Shown: positions 1 to 8,292, counted from the stretch's first letter. The stretch: 64,000 nt of DNA from Streptomyces sp. DG1A-41 (GCF_037055355.1 NZ_CP146350.1:8331001-8395000), one strand, 5' to 3'. Notes: generated from the sequence alone by a model not told the origin. A program made the numbers and translations.

Positions 1-1
1 T

Positions 2-532
2 CTCGCGCTTGACATCGTCATGATGGTGGGCTGCGGCTTGCGAAACGGGGAAGCCAGGGCAGTCAACATCAACAACGTTGCGGCGGATGACGTCTACCGG
101 GTGCGCGAGCAGATCCACTCCAACACGCACAAGCCGGCGAAGCTGAAGCACCGCAAAGCGGGGGAGTTCCGGGAGGTCCCCTTGCCACGCTCGGTACGGG
201 AAGCGATGGAGCGGTTTGAGGAGAAGCACGGCACCACGCAGAAGGGCTATCTCCTGCGCGGCCCGAGCGGCTACTACACGGAACCGATGGAACGCCGCCG
301 TGTGCAGAAGCTCTGCAAGGACCTCCCCGCGTAGGACGGTGTGGGCATGTACAGCTTCCGCCACTACTTCGCCTCGAACGCCCTCGGCCACGGGATACCG
401 ATCACAGACGTGGCGGAATGGATGGGCCACAAATCCATCGAGGAGACCTATCGGACCTACCGGCACCTGATGCCCGGCAGCATCACCAAGGCCGCCCGCA
501 TCCTGGACGCCGGCCTCTGGGACGCGGCCTGA
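2..532 (+). pseudogene. tyrosine recombinase (phage/plasmid integrase), C-terminal catalytic part, interrupted by an amber stop
   Basis: The reading frame is open from the window edge, so the 5' part lies outside. It encodes the catalytic domain of a tyrosine site-specific recombinase: the first Arg sits in GCGLRNGEA, the HxxR box in FRHYFAS, the second His in WMGHKS and the probable nucleophilic Tyr in EETYRTYRHLMP. Frame 2 continues on both sides of a TAG at 332-334, so a single in-frame amber codon separates the first Arg from the rest of the active site. Nothing else looks damaged, so this is a recent nonsense mutation, a base-call error or, less likely, a readthrough site. A reinitiation at 341 would give only a 63-aa C-terminal piece. 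It probably belonged to an integrated element extending left of the window. Confidence 0.8.
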
Positions 533-787
533 TTCCGGCGCCTCTACGGACCCAGCAGGTTCCTGGTCTGCTTGTGGCACAGGCTTGGTTGGCTGATGAC
601 CTGCGGAAATACCCTTGGAGGGGATAGGGGGCGGCTTCCCGCTGGAGTACACCTGGCTTCCCCTGGAGGGCTTCCGTCGCAGAGGCGACATCCTGTGCGC
701 CGGGTTGACTCCTGCGGCTAGCATGACCGACGTTGCGGTTGCTGCCGGTCGGCGACCAGACCGGGGCGGGAAGGGCTGTTTGCTGTC
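533..787. other. intergenic stretch after the integrase
   Basis: No convincing gene. The stretch has several short C/G-rich symmetric blocks (for example ATACCC-N5-GGGGAT near 610) that could be regulator sites, but I cannot assign them. No tRNA or obvious attachment site is visible. Confidence 0.3.
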
Positions 788-1231
788 GTGGCTGACACAT
801 CCAGTGGCGGGACGGCGCTGAGCGGTGGCCGGATGACCCAGGATGTCGTTCAGGTGGGCGACACCGTGCGCAGGCCCGTGAATTCCTCCTCGAAGTTCGT
901 CGCGGCCCTCCTGCGGCTTCTGGAGGAGAAGCACTTCGACGGTGTGCCCCGCTATCTGGGGCAGGTCGACGGAAGGGACGTGCTCAGTTGCATCGCCGGT
1001 GATGTCCCCAGCCGCTTCCAGACCTGGTCCAACGAGCAGGTTGCGGCCGCTGGAGTCCTGCTCCGTTCCCTGCATGATGCGACCCGCGGGAGCGCGCTGG
1101 CCGGCCGTTGTTCAGTGGTGTGTCATCACGATGCAGGACCGAACAACGTCGTGTTCCGCGATGGCGCACCGGTCGCCTTCATCGACTTCGACACAGCAGC
1201 TCCCGGCAGTCCCCTGGAGGATTTCGGGTAT
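788..1231 (+). pseudogene. aminoglycoside phosphotransferase-like protein, 5' part, cut by an insertion
   Basis: This encodes about 148 residues of an APH/choline-kinase-type phosphotransferase. The catalytic loop CHHDAGPNNVVF (Brenner motif, catalytic Asp and Asn) and the metal-binding FIDFDTAAPGSPLED motif are intact. Right after GSPLEDFGY the similarity stops at base 1231. The expected next residues, MAWTWCISSK, resume 7.1 kb downstream at 8353. The frame continues by chance to 1597 but encodes nothing family-like beyond 1231. An alternative start is ATG 833. The rejoined protein would be about 246 aa, normal for the family, so the gene was interrupted by insertion rather than eroded. The native substrate is unknown; many such Streptomyces proteins are not resistance enzymes. 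Confidence 0.8.
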
Positions 1232-1233
1232 TT

Positions 1234-1256
1234 GTTATGCAAGCGGAACATGTGTC
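1234..1256 (+). repeat. left terminal motif of the Tn554-like element
   Basis: GTTATGC, eight bases, then CATGTGTC, only 2 bp inside the break in the phosphotransferase gene. The same pattern with identical spacing occurs inverted at 8293-8315. It is probably a recombinase arm or core-binding site. Confidence 0.6.
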
Positions 1257-1315
1257 CCAGTGTTCTGTGTCTCAGTGATTGGCTGGCGAGCCAGCTGCCC
1301 TGCGCCAGAAGCTTC

Positions 1316-1349
1316 GGTGGACCCAACCCATCTGCAGGTCGGGTCCACC
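1316..1349. repeat. 9-bp perfect inverted repeat near the left end
   Basis: GGTGGACCC (1316-1324) pairs with GGGTCCACC (1341-1349) across 16 bases. It lies between the transposon end and the IS481 remnant and may be a leftover IS end; its function is unknown. Confidence 0.4.
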
Positions 1350-1350
1350 G

Positions 1351-1559
1351 TGCGCCGATACTCACAAGTTCGTCAGTGATCCGTTGCGCGGACCACTTGT
1401 GCTCGCGGCGCCAGGACTCGATCTGCTCGATGACCCATGCTGGAGTCGCGTTCGGACTCCGGTGCGGACTCGACGGCCGGTCTTGCAATCCCGCATCACC
1501 CTGTAGCCGCCAGCGATTTACCCACTTGCTGGCGCATGCGCGAGAGATGCCCATCTCAG
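1351..1559 (-). pseudogene. IS481-family transposase fragment A (helix-turn-helix and following region)
   Basis: Read on the minus strand from 1554, this gives MGISRACASKWVNRWR, then DAGLQDRPSSP, then WVIEQIESWRREHKWSAQRI, which is the IS481-family N-terminal HTH and linker. Similarity ends near ELVSIG (about 1351). The DDE catalytic domain is missing. The residues expected just before MGIS (HVAAEM) are absent here but present at 2947-3043, so this fragment and the one at 2947-3043 were once one gene. Confidence 0.7.
1551..1559 (+). repeat. 9-bp direct repeat CCATCTCAG, left copy
   Basis: CCATCTCAG is repeated exactly at 2947-2955. The two copies sit at the breakpoints of the split IS481 gene and look like a target-site duplication. 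Confidence 0.5.
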
Positions 1560-1576
1560 TGGTTCTGTCGGTAGTT

Positions 1577-1652
1577 GGTGACGTCAGTTGTTCGTGAAAG
1601 CTGACGGCACCAGGTGATGGCCCAGAAAGATGTTCGCGAATCTGACGTCACC
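1577..1652. repeat. inverted repeat GGTGACGTCAG / CTGACGTCACC, probable IS21-type end
   Basis: GGTGACGTCAG (1577-1587) and its exact complement (1642-1652) lie just upstream of the istA remnant start at 1703. IS21-family ends carry several such transposase-binding repeats. The location fits the left end of the decayed element. Confidence 0.4.
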
Positions 1653-1702
1653 ATCGGGGTTGCGGTGCCAAGCTGGATGTGCTCAGTAAAGGAGCACCCC
1701 CG

Positions 1703-2018
1703 ATGCCGCCTGGCCAGTCGAAGGCCGAGTTGTACGCCGCGCTGCGGCGCGGCTCCCGCGATGGCATGTCGAACCGGGCGTTGCAGTGCAAGTACGGCGT
1801 CACCTGGAGCACGGTCAACAAGGCCCTGACCTCGGCTTGGCCGCAGCCACGCACGACAATCGCTTCGGCGCGGCCGTCGAAGCTGGATCCGTTCACGCTG
1901 CTGATCGACGAGATCCTGCTCATTGATCTGGACGCGACCAGGAAACAGCGCCACACCGTCACCCCGGATCTACCGCCGTCTGATCGACGAGCACTCCTCG
2001 TCCGAGGCGTTGCGTTGA
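1703..2018 (+). pseudogene. istA: IS21-family transposase IstA, N-terminal fragment, frameshifted
   Basis: ATG 1703 is preceded by AAGGAG (1688-1693). The product MPPGQSKAELYAALRRGSR...KYGVTWSTVNKAL is the N-terminal HTH region of an IS21-like IstA. At about 1963 an extra C shifts the frame. Reading past it restores RIYRRLIDEHSSEALR, which fits the family, and then a stop at 2018. The catalytic DDE domain and istB are absent, so it is a dead fragment of roughly 105 codons. Confidence 0.7.
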
Positions 2019-2100
2019 CCACTTGAACCCGCACCGATGAGAGGGCGCAAGCGTCCTGCGAGCAACCGCGCGGTCCGGCCAGGGACTGAGAGTCCGGTGT

Positions 2101-2856
2101 TTATACCTTGCTCGCGACCACCATGTAGTTCTCGGCCTCAAGATCGAACGTGCTCAGTTCCGTTTGGAGTCCGACCCGGTGCAGCTCGACTTCGAGCTCC
2201 TCGTACCGGTAGGGCCAGCAGGACAGCAGTTCCGAGCGGACAAGAACCAACCCGGTCGCATCAACTTGCGCGATCGCAATCTCGATGTGGTGCTCCTCCT
2301 CCCAATGCGGCGCAATCTCCCAGCGGTAGACCACGACGGCATCGCGACCGTTCCGGCGGACGAGTCGGTCACTGATCTCCAGCCGGGAACCTCTGGCCCT
2401 CACGAGTTCCCAAGTGCGGGATGTGAGTACCAAGCGCCCGCCGGGGCGCAGAAGCCGTGACATCGACTCCAGAGCAGCACCCCTGCCTGTCGCGCCCGCA
2501 GCATGGTGAAGCGAGTTGCCAACGCAGAACACCATGTCGAACGTGTTGTCCTGGAAATGGTCGGGCAACTCTTCCCAGTTCGCCCGTACGGCCCGGACGG
2601 ATGCCCCGAACTCCTCAGACAACTCTGCAGTCCGACGAACCATCGCCTCGCTGGCGTCAGTTGCGACAACCTGCATGCCACGACCGGCGAGGCCAACCGC
2701 CAACTGTCCGGTTCCGCACGAACAGTCGAGGACGTGAGCGTTCGACGGCAGGAGATTGAGGACGTCGTCGAACGACGCAGCGAACTCGGCTGGAGGCAAC
2801 TTTGCATCCGAGATGAGCCATTCGTACACCTCGGCAAGCACGTCATAGCCTGTCAC
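2101..2856 (-). CDS. class I SAM-dependent methyltransferase
   Basis: This 251-aa protein has the Rossmann SAM-binding motif I VLDCSCGTGQLAVGLAG (about residues 44-60), the acidic motif II VVATDAS, and FDMVFCVGNSLHH plus LRPGGRLVLTSR further on, as in the Methyltransf_11/25 group. GTG 2856 (MTGYDVLAEVYEWL) is chosen because GGAGG lies 8 bases upstream; a GTG at 2874 is less well placed. Its substrate cannot be read from sequence. It lies inside the segment that splits the IS481 gene, next to the istA fragment, so it was probably carried in by transposition. It appears intact. Confidence 0.75.
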   Translation of the reverse strand: MTGYDVLAEVYEWLISDAKLPPAEFAASFDDVLNLLPSNAHVLDCSCGTGQLAVGLAGRGMQVVATDASEAMVRRTAELSEEFGASVRAVRANWEELPDHFQDNTFDMVFCVGNSLHHAAGATGRGAALESMSRLLRPGGRLVLTSRTWELVRARGSRLEISDRLVRRNGRDAVVVYRWEIAPHWEEEHHIEIAIAQVDATGLVLVRSELLSCWPYRYEELEVELHRVGLQTELSTFDLEAENYMVVASKV

Positions 2857-2946
2857 AACCACTACCTCCGTCACGCGGCAGACTCACGGTAGGACGTCAG
2901 TCCATCAGCGGAGCAAGCCGGGCACCAATGGTTTTCACGGTCAAAG

Positions 2947-2955
2947 CCATCTCAG
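2947..2955 (+). repeat. 9-bp direct repeat CCATCTCAG, right copy
   Basis: Exact copy of 1551-1559. On the minus strand it reads CTGAGATGG, encoding the E-M junction of the IS481 protein in both fragments. Confidence 0.5.
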
Positions 2956-3043
2956 CGGCGACGTGGGCGATGGGACGTGTCTGGCACCGCTTCCCGAGCC
3001 GCCTACGGCCCTCGACGCTCAGGGGCGCATTCGCGCGGGGCAC
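2947..3043 (-). pseudogene. IS481-family transposase fragment B (extreme N-terminus)
   Basis: From GTG 3043 on the minus strand, with GGA/GAGGA-like bases upstream, the product reads NAPLSVEGRRRL, then RPIAHVAAEM. This is the start of an IS481-family transposase. At 2947 similarity stops and unrelated sequence runs to a stop at 2897. The continuation MGISRACASKW is found at 1554, beyond the inserted segment. The two fragments together rebuild the normal AHVAAEMGIS junction. Confidence 0.65.
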
Positions 3044-3114
3044 TCGTCGTCCTCTCGAAGTCAGACGACGGCAGGCGCGACACCTATCGTGCGCGCCTGC
3101 CGCATTGCGGCCTT

Positions 3115-3480
3115 TCAGCCCTTCGGTGCGACGCGGATACGGTTCCCGTCAGGATCGGCTGCGAGGAAGGTCAGCCCGAACCCCGCATCATGAGGCTCGC
3201 GCAGGATCGTGACACCGTTGGACTTCCACTGCTTGAAGGTCGCGTTGAGCTCGTCGGGTCCACCGTCGATGGCCAGGCAAACCTCACTGGTGCGCGGGAC
3301 GTCCGGTGACAGATCCTCGAACTGGCCAGACCACAGACCGAGGTCAGCGCCTGGCCCGAGGTCGAAGGTGATGTATCCCAAAGTCTCGAACGAGGGGCTC
3401 ATGCCGAGGAGGTCGCCGTAGAAACGAGCTGCGGCGGGAGCGTCGTTCACGTAGACGATGGACACGACGGATGTGGTCAT
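3115..3480 (-). CDS. VOC (glyoxalase/bleomycin-resistance fold) protein
   Basis: This 121-aa single-domain vicinal oxygen chelate protein starts VVSIVYVNDAPAAARFYGDLLG and ends FLAADPDGNRIRVAPKG, the two ends of a typical VOC repeat. An AAGGA motif precedes ATG 3480. Members bind metals or small electrophilic ligands, or act as dioxygenases, isomerases or drug-binding proteins; no substrate can be named. It is transcribed away from a WYL regulator 92 bp off, a pairing often seen in Streptomyces, and that regulator probably controls it. Confidence 0.75.
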   Translation of the reverse strand: MTTSVVSIVYVNDAPAAARFYGDLLGMSPSFETLGYITFDLGPGADLGLWSGQFEDLSPDVPRTSEVCLAIDGGPDELNATFKQWKSNGVTILREPHDAGFGLTFLAADPDGNRIRVAPKG

Positions 3481-3572
3481 GGTTGTTCCTTCTCACAGGT
3501 GGTAGGTACGCATCCACCAGCCTGACCGGGATATGCGCCGCATCGTGTCGCAATTCCTGAATAAATTGGTGT

Positions 3573-4538
3573 GTGACCCCAGACCGCTTCTTCACCCTGA
3601 TGCTGCTCCTCAAATCGAGGGATGCCGTGACCACACAGGAACTCGCCTCAGCGCTCGGGGTGTCCCTTCGAACCATCACCCGGGATCTGAACTGGCTCCG
3701 CGACGCCGGTCTGCCGGTGACCGCACACCGGGGCCGCCTCGGAGGCGTGATCATGCTGCCCGGATCCGGACTCGATCTCACGCGACTCACACCGGGCGAG
3801 CGTGATCATCTGTCGCTCACTGGGCTGGATGAGAAGCAACGTGCGGAGCTCAACGCATCGGTCGAAAGCCGGCGCGCGCTCTCCAAGATCGTCGCTACAC
3901 AGCCACGTCGAGTTCATGAGCTCCTGCCGCTCACCGACGTAGTGCACGTGGACAGCCGTCCCTGGCGTCAGGCACGAGCTTTCGGCACGACTCCGGCTTC
4001 GCTGGTCGGCGCAGTGCGGCGAGGTCGCCGGCTACGGATCGAGTACGACAGCCCACGCGAGCCATGCCCACGCGACCTGGTCGTGGATCCCTACGGGCTG
4101 TTCGCCAAGGCCGGCATCTGGTACCTCGTCGCCGACTGTGCCCGAGTGCCACGGATGTACCGACTCGAACGGATCACGACGTGGAAAGAAGTCGACCAGC
4201 CACGACGGATCCGCGAGAACCAGACCCTGGCCACCGTCGCTGCAGCGCTCATCGAGCAATGGGAACACAACCACGCGATCGAGGTCAGCGCCACCATCGA
4301 CCAGACCCAGATCGAGCGAGCGCAACGGATCTTTGGCCTACGACTCGTCCGGGACGACCATGAAGAATCCGCCACTGGCCGCAAGGTAACGATCCGCTTC
4401 CTGCATCTGGAGGACGTGCGAGCACTACTGCCGTTCGGGAGCGCCATCACTGTGCACGGCCCCACCGAAGCCAGGGCTCACCTCCGCGACCTCGCCACCG
4501 ATCTTGCCCACCACTATGCGCCGTCACCAACGTCCTGA
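3573..4538 (+). CDS. HTH-WYL domain transcriptional regulator (YafY/DeoR type)
   Basis: This 321-aa protein has an N-terminal winged helix (residues 1-60, LASALGVSLRTITRDLNWLRDAGLPV), a central WYL domain (about 130-225, including RRLRIEYDS, DLVVDPYGLFAKAGIWYLVADC and MYRLERI) and a C-terminal WCX-like part. WYL proteins sense ligands, often nucleic-acid or nucleotide signals, and repress or activate neighbours. The start is GTG 3573; AAATTGGTGT precedes it without a strong ribosome site. It diverges from the VOC gene across 92 bp that must hold both promoters. Confidence 0.8.
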   Translation: MTPDRFFTLMLLLKSRDAVTTQELASALGVSLRTITRDLNWLRDAGLPVTAHRGRLGGVIMLPGSGLDLTRLTPGERDHLSLTGLDEKQRAELNASVESRRALSKIVATQPRRVHELLPLTDVVHVDSRPWRQARAFGTTPASLVGAVRRGRRLRIEYDSPREPCPRDLVVDPYGLFAKAGIWYLVADCARVPRMYRLERITTWKEVDQPRRIRENQTLATVAAALIEQWEHNHAIEVSATIDQTQIERAQRIFGLRLVRDDHEESATGRKVTIRFLHLEDVRALLPFGSAITVHGPTEARAHLRDLATDLAHHYAPSPTS

Positions 4539-4548
4539 CCCGCAACAC

Positions 4549-5169
4549 CTAGCTGTCGGTGCACGAGGGCCAGTGGTCTACCGCCCACTCCGACCAGCCC
4601 GGCCAGCCCGCCGGCGGGCTGAGAATCTCGCCGCCATCGAGTTCGGCGGCGTCAGGCACCTGGAACTGCTCCCGCCATTGGTCTACGTCGGCCTCGCTCA
4701 TCGGAAACGTCTGATGCGGTGTCGTCGCCTGACGATGCGCGATGCGGGCGAGCTGGACGTCCTTGTCCACGGGCACGTAGACCACCTGGCATGCTGCCCC
4801 GGCCGACCGTGCCAGCCAGCGCAGTGCCGACCGTTCATCGCGGCCCCACAGCCCATAGTCGAGCACGACGCTGGTCCCCAGCCGCAGCGCCTGCAGAGCG
4901 ACCGAGATGAGCCGCCCTTCGAGCACCCAACGCTTGCCGTCGGCCATCGAATCGCCAAACAGCGGGATCATCCAGTGATCTGGGGTCAGCCGCAGCGCCC
5001 GGTGCGTTGCGGCGAGCTCTTTGGCCTGGGTGGTTTTCCCGGCTCCGGGGAGCCCGACCATCAGGAACAGGGTGGCGACACGCGGGTCCTGCGTGACGAG
5101 GGGCCCGGCTGCATTCGGGCATGGGAATGGGTTTTCGTACTGTGAATGGAAACGCTGCGGCTGAGACAT
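4549..5169 (-). CDS. P-loop AAA/kinase-like ATP-binding protein
   Basis: This 206-aa protein has a Walker A motif GLPGAGKTT near residue 40, then LTPDHWMIPLFG, VVLDYGLWGRDERSALRW and VYVPVDKDVQLARIAHRQ, as in small kinase-like or zeta-toxin-like P-loop proteins that phosphorylate small molecules. ATG 5169 is preferred because GGGGAG lies directly upstream; the frame stays open to 5259. It is convergent with the WYL gene (10 bp between). The substrate is unknown. I see no antitoxin gene beside it, so a toxin role is not supported. Confidence 0.65.
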   Translation of the reverse strand: MSQPQRFHSQYENPFPCPNAAGPLVTQDPRVATLFLMVGLPGAGKTTQAKELAATHRALRLTPDHWMIPLFGDSMADGKRWVLEGRLISVALQALRLGTSVVLDYGLWGRDERSALRWLARSAGAACQVVYVPVDKDVQLARIAHRQATTPHQTFPMSEADVDQWREQFQVPDAAELDGGEILSPPAGWPGWSEWAVDHWPSCTDS

Positions 5170-5552
5170 GACTCCCCTGATCAGGCAGGATGGCCCGGCA
5201 GCACAGAAATAAGCGAGTGGCTGCCGGCAGGACACTGATCCGGCGGTACGTCTTGGCACTGGCCCCGGCAGGGGGCAGTAATGAGGCCGCGGTTACAGCA
5301 ACCTCGGGTACCGCCGCTAAGCGGCGGTCCGGGTAGTCATGGGGCAGCACATGCCTTCACCATAGCCGACAGCCGACCTGCCAGGGACGGATATCCGTTC
5401 TGTGCGAGGCTGCCAGCACCGGAACCAGCGTTCGTACTGTTCAGCGGGCATAACGGACTCCGTCACTAGCCCGCTGTACACAAAAACGATCTTGGACACC
5501 CTCGTTCTCGTCTCCGCAGGCACCCCTTGGACCACACCATCAGGAGGAACCA
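5170..5552. other. intergenic region between the P-loop gene and the 129-aa gene
   Basis: It holds the outward promoters of both flanking genes. An 80-codon minus-strand frame (5317-5559) contains protein-like text (KIVFVYSGLVTESVMPAEQY) but has no ribosome site and overlaps the start of the gene at 5553, so I do not call it. Confidence 0.3.
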
Positions 5553-5942
5553 GTGTCATACCCGCAACTGCTCACCCCCGAGGAGAAGCTCGCCGACGCG
5601 AAGAAGCTGTTGAGCCTCCCGCGTATCGTCGCGATCTGCGGCTCCACCCGCTTCTTGACCGAGATGACCGAGGCCGATCTGCGGGAGACCAAAGCCGGAA
5701 AGATCGTCGTCAAACCGGGCTGTGACATGAAGGCGCCGCACAAACTCTGGTCCTATCCTGTCGAGGCCGAGGCGCTGAAGGTCCGACTCGACGATCTGCA
5801 CCGAGCGAAGATCCGGCTCGCTGATGAGGTGCTCGTAGTCGGCGACTACATCGGAGACAGCACCCGAGCCGAAATCGCCTACGCCCGGTCGCTGGGCAAG
5901 CCCGTGCGGTTCACGCACCCCGAAGTCGACCCCGACGCCTGA
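5553..5942 (+). CDS. 129-aa conserved protein, nucleoside 2-deoxyribosyltransferase-like fold
   Basis: The start is GTG 5553 with AGGAGG 6 bases upstream. The protein contains VAICGSTRF near residue 31 and VVGDYIGDSTRAEIAYARSLGKPVRFTHPE at the end. These resemble the nucleotide-binding edges of nucleoside 2-deoxyribosyltransferase-like (DUF4406-type) proteins, where G-S-T binds phosphate and the D-S-T-R-x-E block holds the catalytic Glu. A role in nucleotide or N-glycosidic-bond chemistry is inferred, not shown. It sits as cargo in the Tn554-like element. Confidence 0.6.
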   Translation: MSYPQLLTPEEKLADAKKLLSLPRIVAICGSTRFLTEMTEADLRETKAGKIVVKPGCDMKAPHKLWSYPVEAEALKVRLDDLHRAKIRLADEVLVVGDYIGDSTRAEIAYARSLGKPVRFTHPEVDPDA

Positions 5943-6081
5943 CCGCCCGCCGCCACCTCGACAACCACGGCCGGCAGCCCGCCGCCTGACCGTCAACGCG
6001 GTGGCTTCGGCCGCCGCCCACCCCACACCCTCCGCAGGCATCCCTCGGAATTGATCATCCAGAGCGGCGAATGCGGGCGAG

Positions 6082-6555
6082 TTATGGGAGCGGGCTGACG
6101 TTGCCCGGAGTTCCAGCGATGTGCGCTCGAAGTGCTTCCGAGTCCGCCTCCAGTTCGACGTTGCGAAGGGTGAGGACCTGGATCTGGTTGGCGTAGGTGG
6201 CCACCATGTCCTTCAGCTCGCGCACCTCTTCGGCCTTCTCCCGGCGCAACTCGCGCATCTCCTTCCTGAGCCTGGTGACCTCGGCCTTGAGGTCGTCGAC
6301 CTCTGGGCGCTTGAGATCCGGGGCCTCCAGAATCTCCTTGATGGCCGCCGCGACCGGGGAACGGTAGTACGAGGCCCGGGACACCCCGGCCTCGGCGGCG
6401 AGGTTCACCACCTTCAGCGAGCCGTCGGTGATCTCGGGGCGGCCGTCCAGCAGCCGTTCGAAGGCCCTCATGATCTCCCGGTCGATGTCGGCCAGGTCCC
6501 GGTCTCGGGTGAGTTGGGCGAATACGGTCTGAGCTGTCATGGGTGTGCTGGTCAC
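6082..6555 (-). CDS. TnpC-like accessory protein of Tn554-type transposon (DUF6262-like)
   Basis: This is a 157-aa protein. An N-terminal segment (VVNLAAEAGVSRASYYRSP) looks like a helix-turn-helix. A long charged coiled coil follows from about residue 75 (LKAEVTRLRKEMRELRREKAEE) to 145, then a short tail. Small coiled-coil proteins of this type follow the two recombinase genes in Tn554-like elements and help recombination. GTG 6555 overlaps the stop of the upstream recombinase remnant (GTGA), indicating translational coupling. The gene looks intact although its partners are broken. Confidence 0.6.
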   Translation of the reverse strand: MTSTPMTAQTVFAQLTRDRDLADIDREIMRAFERLLDGRPEITDGSLKVVNLAAEAGVSRASYYRSPVAAAIKEILEAPDLKRPEVDDLKAEVTRLRKEMRELRREKAEEVRELKDMVATYANQIQVLTLRNVELEADSEALRAHIAGTPGNVSPLP

Positions 6556-8266
6556 CGGGCCGCTCCCGTCTCGGCGAGTTCGTTGATCAGCGTGTCGAGG
6601 GTGCTGACGAACTCGCTGATCGCCGTCGCCTGGTGCGGCGGCAGGCCGGTGGTGTCGCCGAACTCCTGAAGGGCTTGCTCGCGGGTCTGGTGGAGTTTGG
6701 GCAGATGGACTGACGAACGGCGAGAGTTCGGGCAGGTCAGGCACATGTTCAGCATGGGCAGAGGACGGCCCAGGCCGGGTGAGCGCTTCTCGCATACCGC
6801 AGTCTCGGCATGGTGGAAGCAATCGTTGAGGACCCCGGGATGCAGAGTGCGGGTTAGATGCCGAAGCATGGTCCGGACCCGCTCGGGGCTGGCCACCGTC
6901 CCCGGCAGGTCGCCCAACTCGGCTCGGATGCGGTCGAATGCCGCCTCGATGCGATGGGCGGCTCCTCCGCTGGACCGTCCCCCGTCTGGGCGAGCGTGAA
7001 CCGCCGGTCCTCCTGCATGCCCAGCGCGCGCACGGTCTGACGCAGAAGCAGGCCGAGCATGTGCACGGCGAACGTGTGCCGGAGCGTGTGGGGGTGGACG
7101 TCGAAGTCGAGGCCGAAGCGCGCGCAGCGCTCGTTCGCCCGCCGGAACGCCGACTGCCACGTCGAGCTCTTCAGCGGTGATCCGTCCTCACCCAGCCACA
7201 GCCATAGCGGTCCCAGCGCCCGGCCGTCGGCGTCGACCGACACCAGCCGCAGACGGTCGTCGTAGTCGATGTCGGAGTAGGTCCAAGCCCGTCTCTGGCC
7301 GTCCACGACCAGTGCGTGCCGGTTGGAACGCAGGACGTGCCACGAGTCCGTCTTCGCGTCGTAGGCACCTGTCAGCCTCATGCGCTGGACCAGTTCGTCG
7401 CGCTCGATGGTGACGTAGTGGTGCACGTCGCGCAGTACCCGAAGCCGTGCGTAGACCGTCCGCGGCTTGTTCCTCTTGGTGACCGCCTTCGACAAGTGGA
7501 AGTCCCCGCGGGCCGGGGCCAGCAGCGGGATCTCCGATAGCAGCAGGGACGACGCCTCCACCAACCGCATACCGGTGCAGACCAGCAGATCGGCGAACAG
7601 CCCGTTGCGCTCGCCATTGCGTCCTCGCCACGTGCGGTCGCGGTCGCCGTTCGGAAGGAAGCCCCGCAGCCCCACGTCCCGCCAGAGCAGGAAGTCCTCG
7701 TAGGGCAGGAACGAGATGGGCACCTTGCTCTTGCCCGGCTCCGACTCCTCGTTCACTCGCACCTGCTTCGGGCCGTTCGGCGTCATCACCACCTTGTCGA
7801 CGTATCGAAACGGCTCGGCCGCGAGCAGTTCCGCGTCCAGGGCCCAGCGCACCCACTTCTCCAGAGCCGCCAAGAACCGCTGCCAGGTGGAGTACGCGAT
7901 CCGATCGTCCGGATCTTGGCCGAACAGGCGAGCGCTCTTGAAGGCCCGAAGATCCGCCTGGTCCATCTGCCAGATCGTCTTCCCGCCCCGGGCCTCGTGT
8001 AGGAAGCGGCAGACGACGGTCAGGTCCGAGCAGTAGGCATCCTGTCCATTCTTCGATCTCACACCCCAACTGGGCAGGTCTCGCAGAAACTGGTTCAGGT
8101 GCACGTCGTAAGAGCCATCAGGGCCCAGGATGAACCGCTGTCTTTCCCGGACTTCCGCACGATGCAGGACTCCACCTGCATCGATGTCTGGCAGCACGGC
8201 CAATCCTGACGAGGTGCGGTGGGTGGCCACCACAGTCTCCGTTGTGGCTGTCCCCATGTCGGACAT
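6552..8266 (-). pseudogene. fused remnant of two tyrosine recombinases (TnpA N-terminal part plus TnpB C-terminal tail)
   Basis: From ATG 8266 (AAGGAGG just upstream) the first frame encodes a SAM-like core-binding region (FLRDLPSWGV, VVCRFLHEARGGKTIW), the first catalytic Arg in LLVCTGMRLVEAS and the HxxR box in HPHTLRHTFAVHML. After RRFTLAQTG (near 6985) family text ends, and the next frame carries AAFDRIRAELGDLPG, then RTMLRHLTRTLHPGVLNDC and a Cys-bearing tail (CLTCPNSRRSSVHLPKL), which looks like the end of the second, larger recombinase. The LGH box and catalytic Tyr of the first protein and most of the second are missing. A deletion with a frame change is inferred, so recombination activity should be lost. 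Confidence 0.65.
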
Positions 8267-8292
8267 CCGCCTCCTTCCGGCAGATGAGATGA

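Noticed and set aside
600..640. Copper-type (CsoR-like) operator at ATACCC-N5-GGGGAT
   Set aside because: Imperfect symmetry, and no copper genes are nearby.
4549..5169. Zeta-type toxin of a toxin-antitoxin pair
   Set aside because: It has a P-loop, but no small antitoxin gene is coupled to it and key zeta residues cannot be confirmed.
5317..5559. 80-codon minus-strand ORF in the gap before the 129-aa gene
   Set aside because: Looks protein-like but has no ribosome site and overlaps the AGGAGG and start of the gene at 5553.
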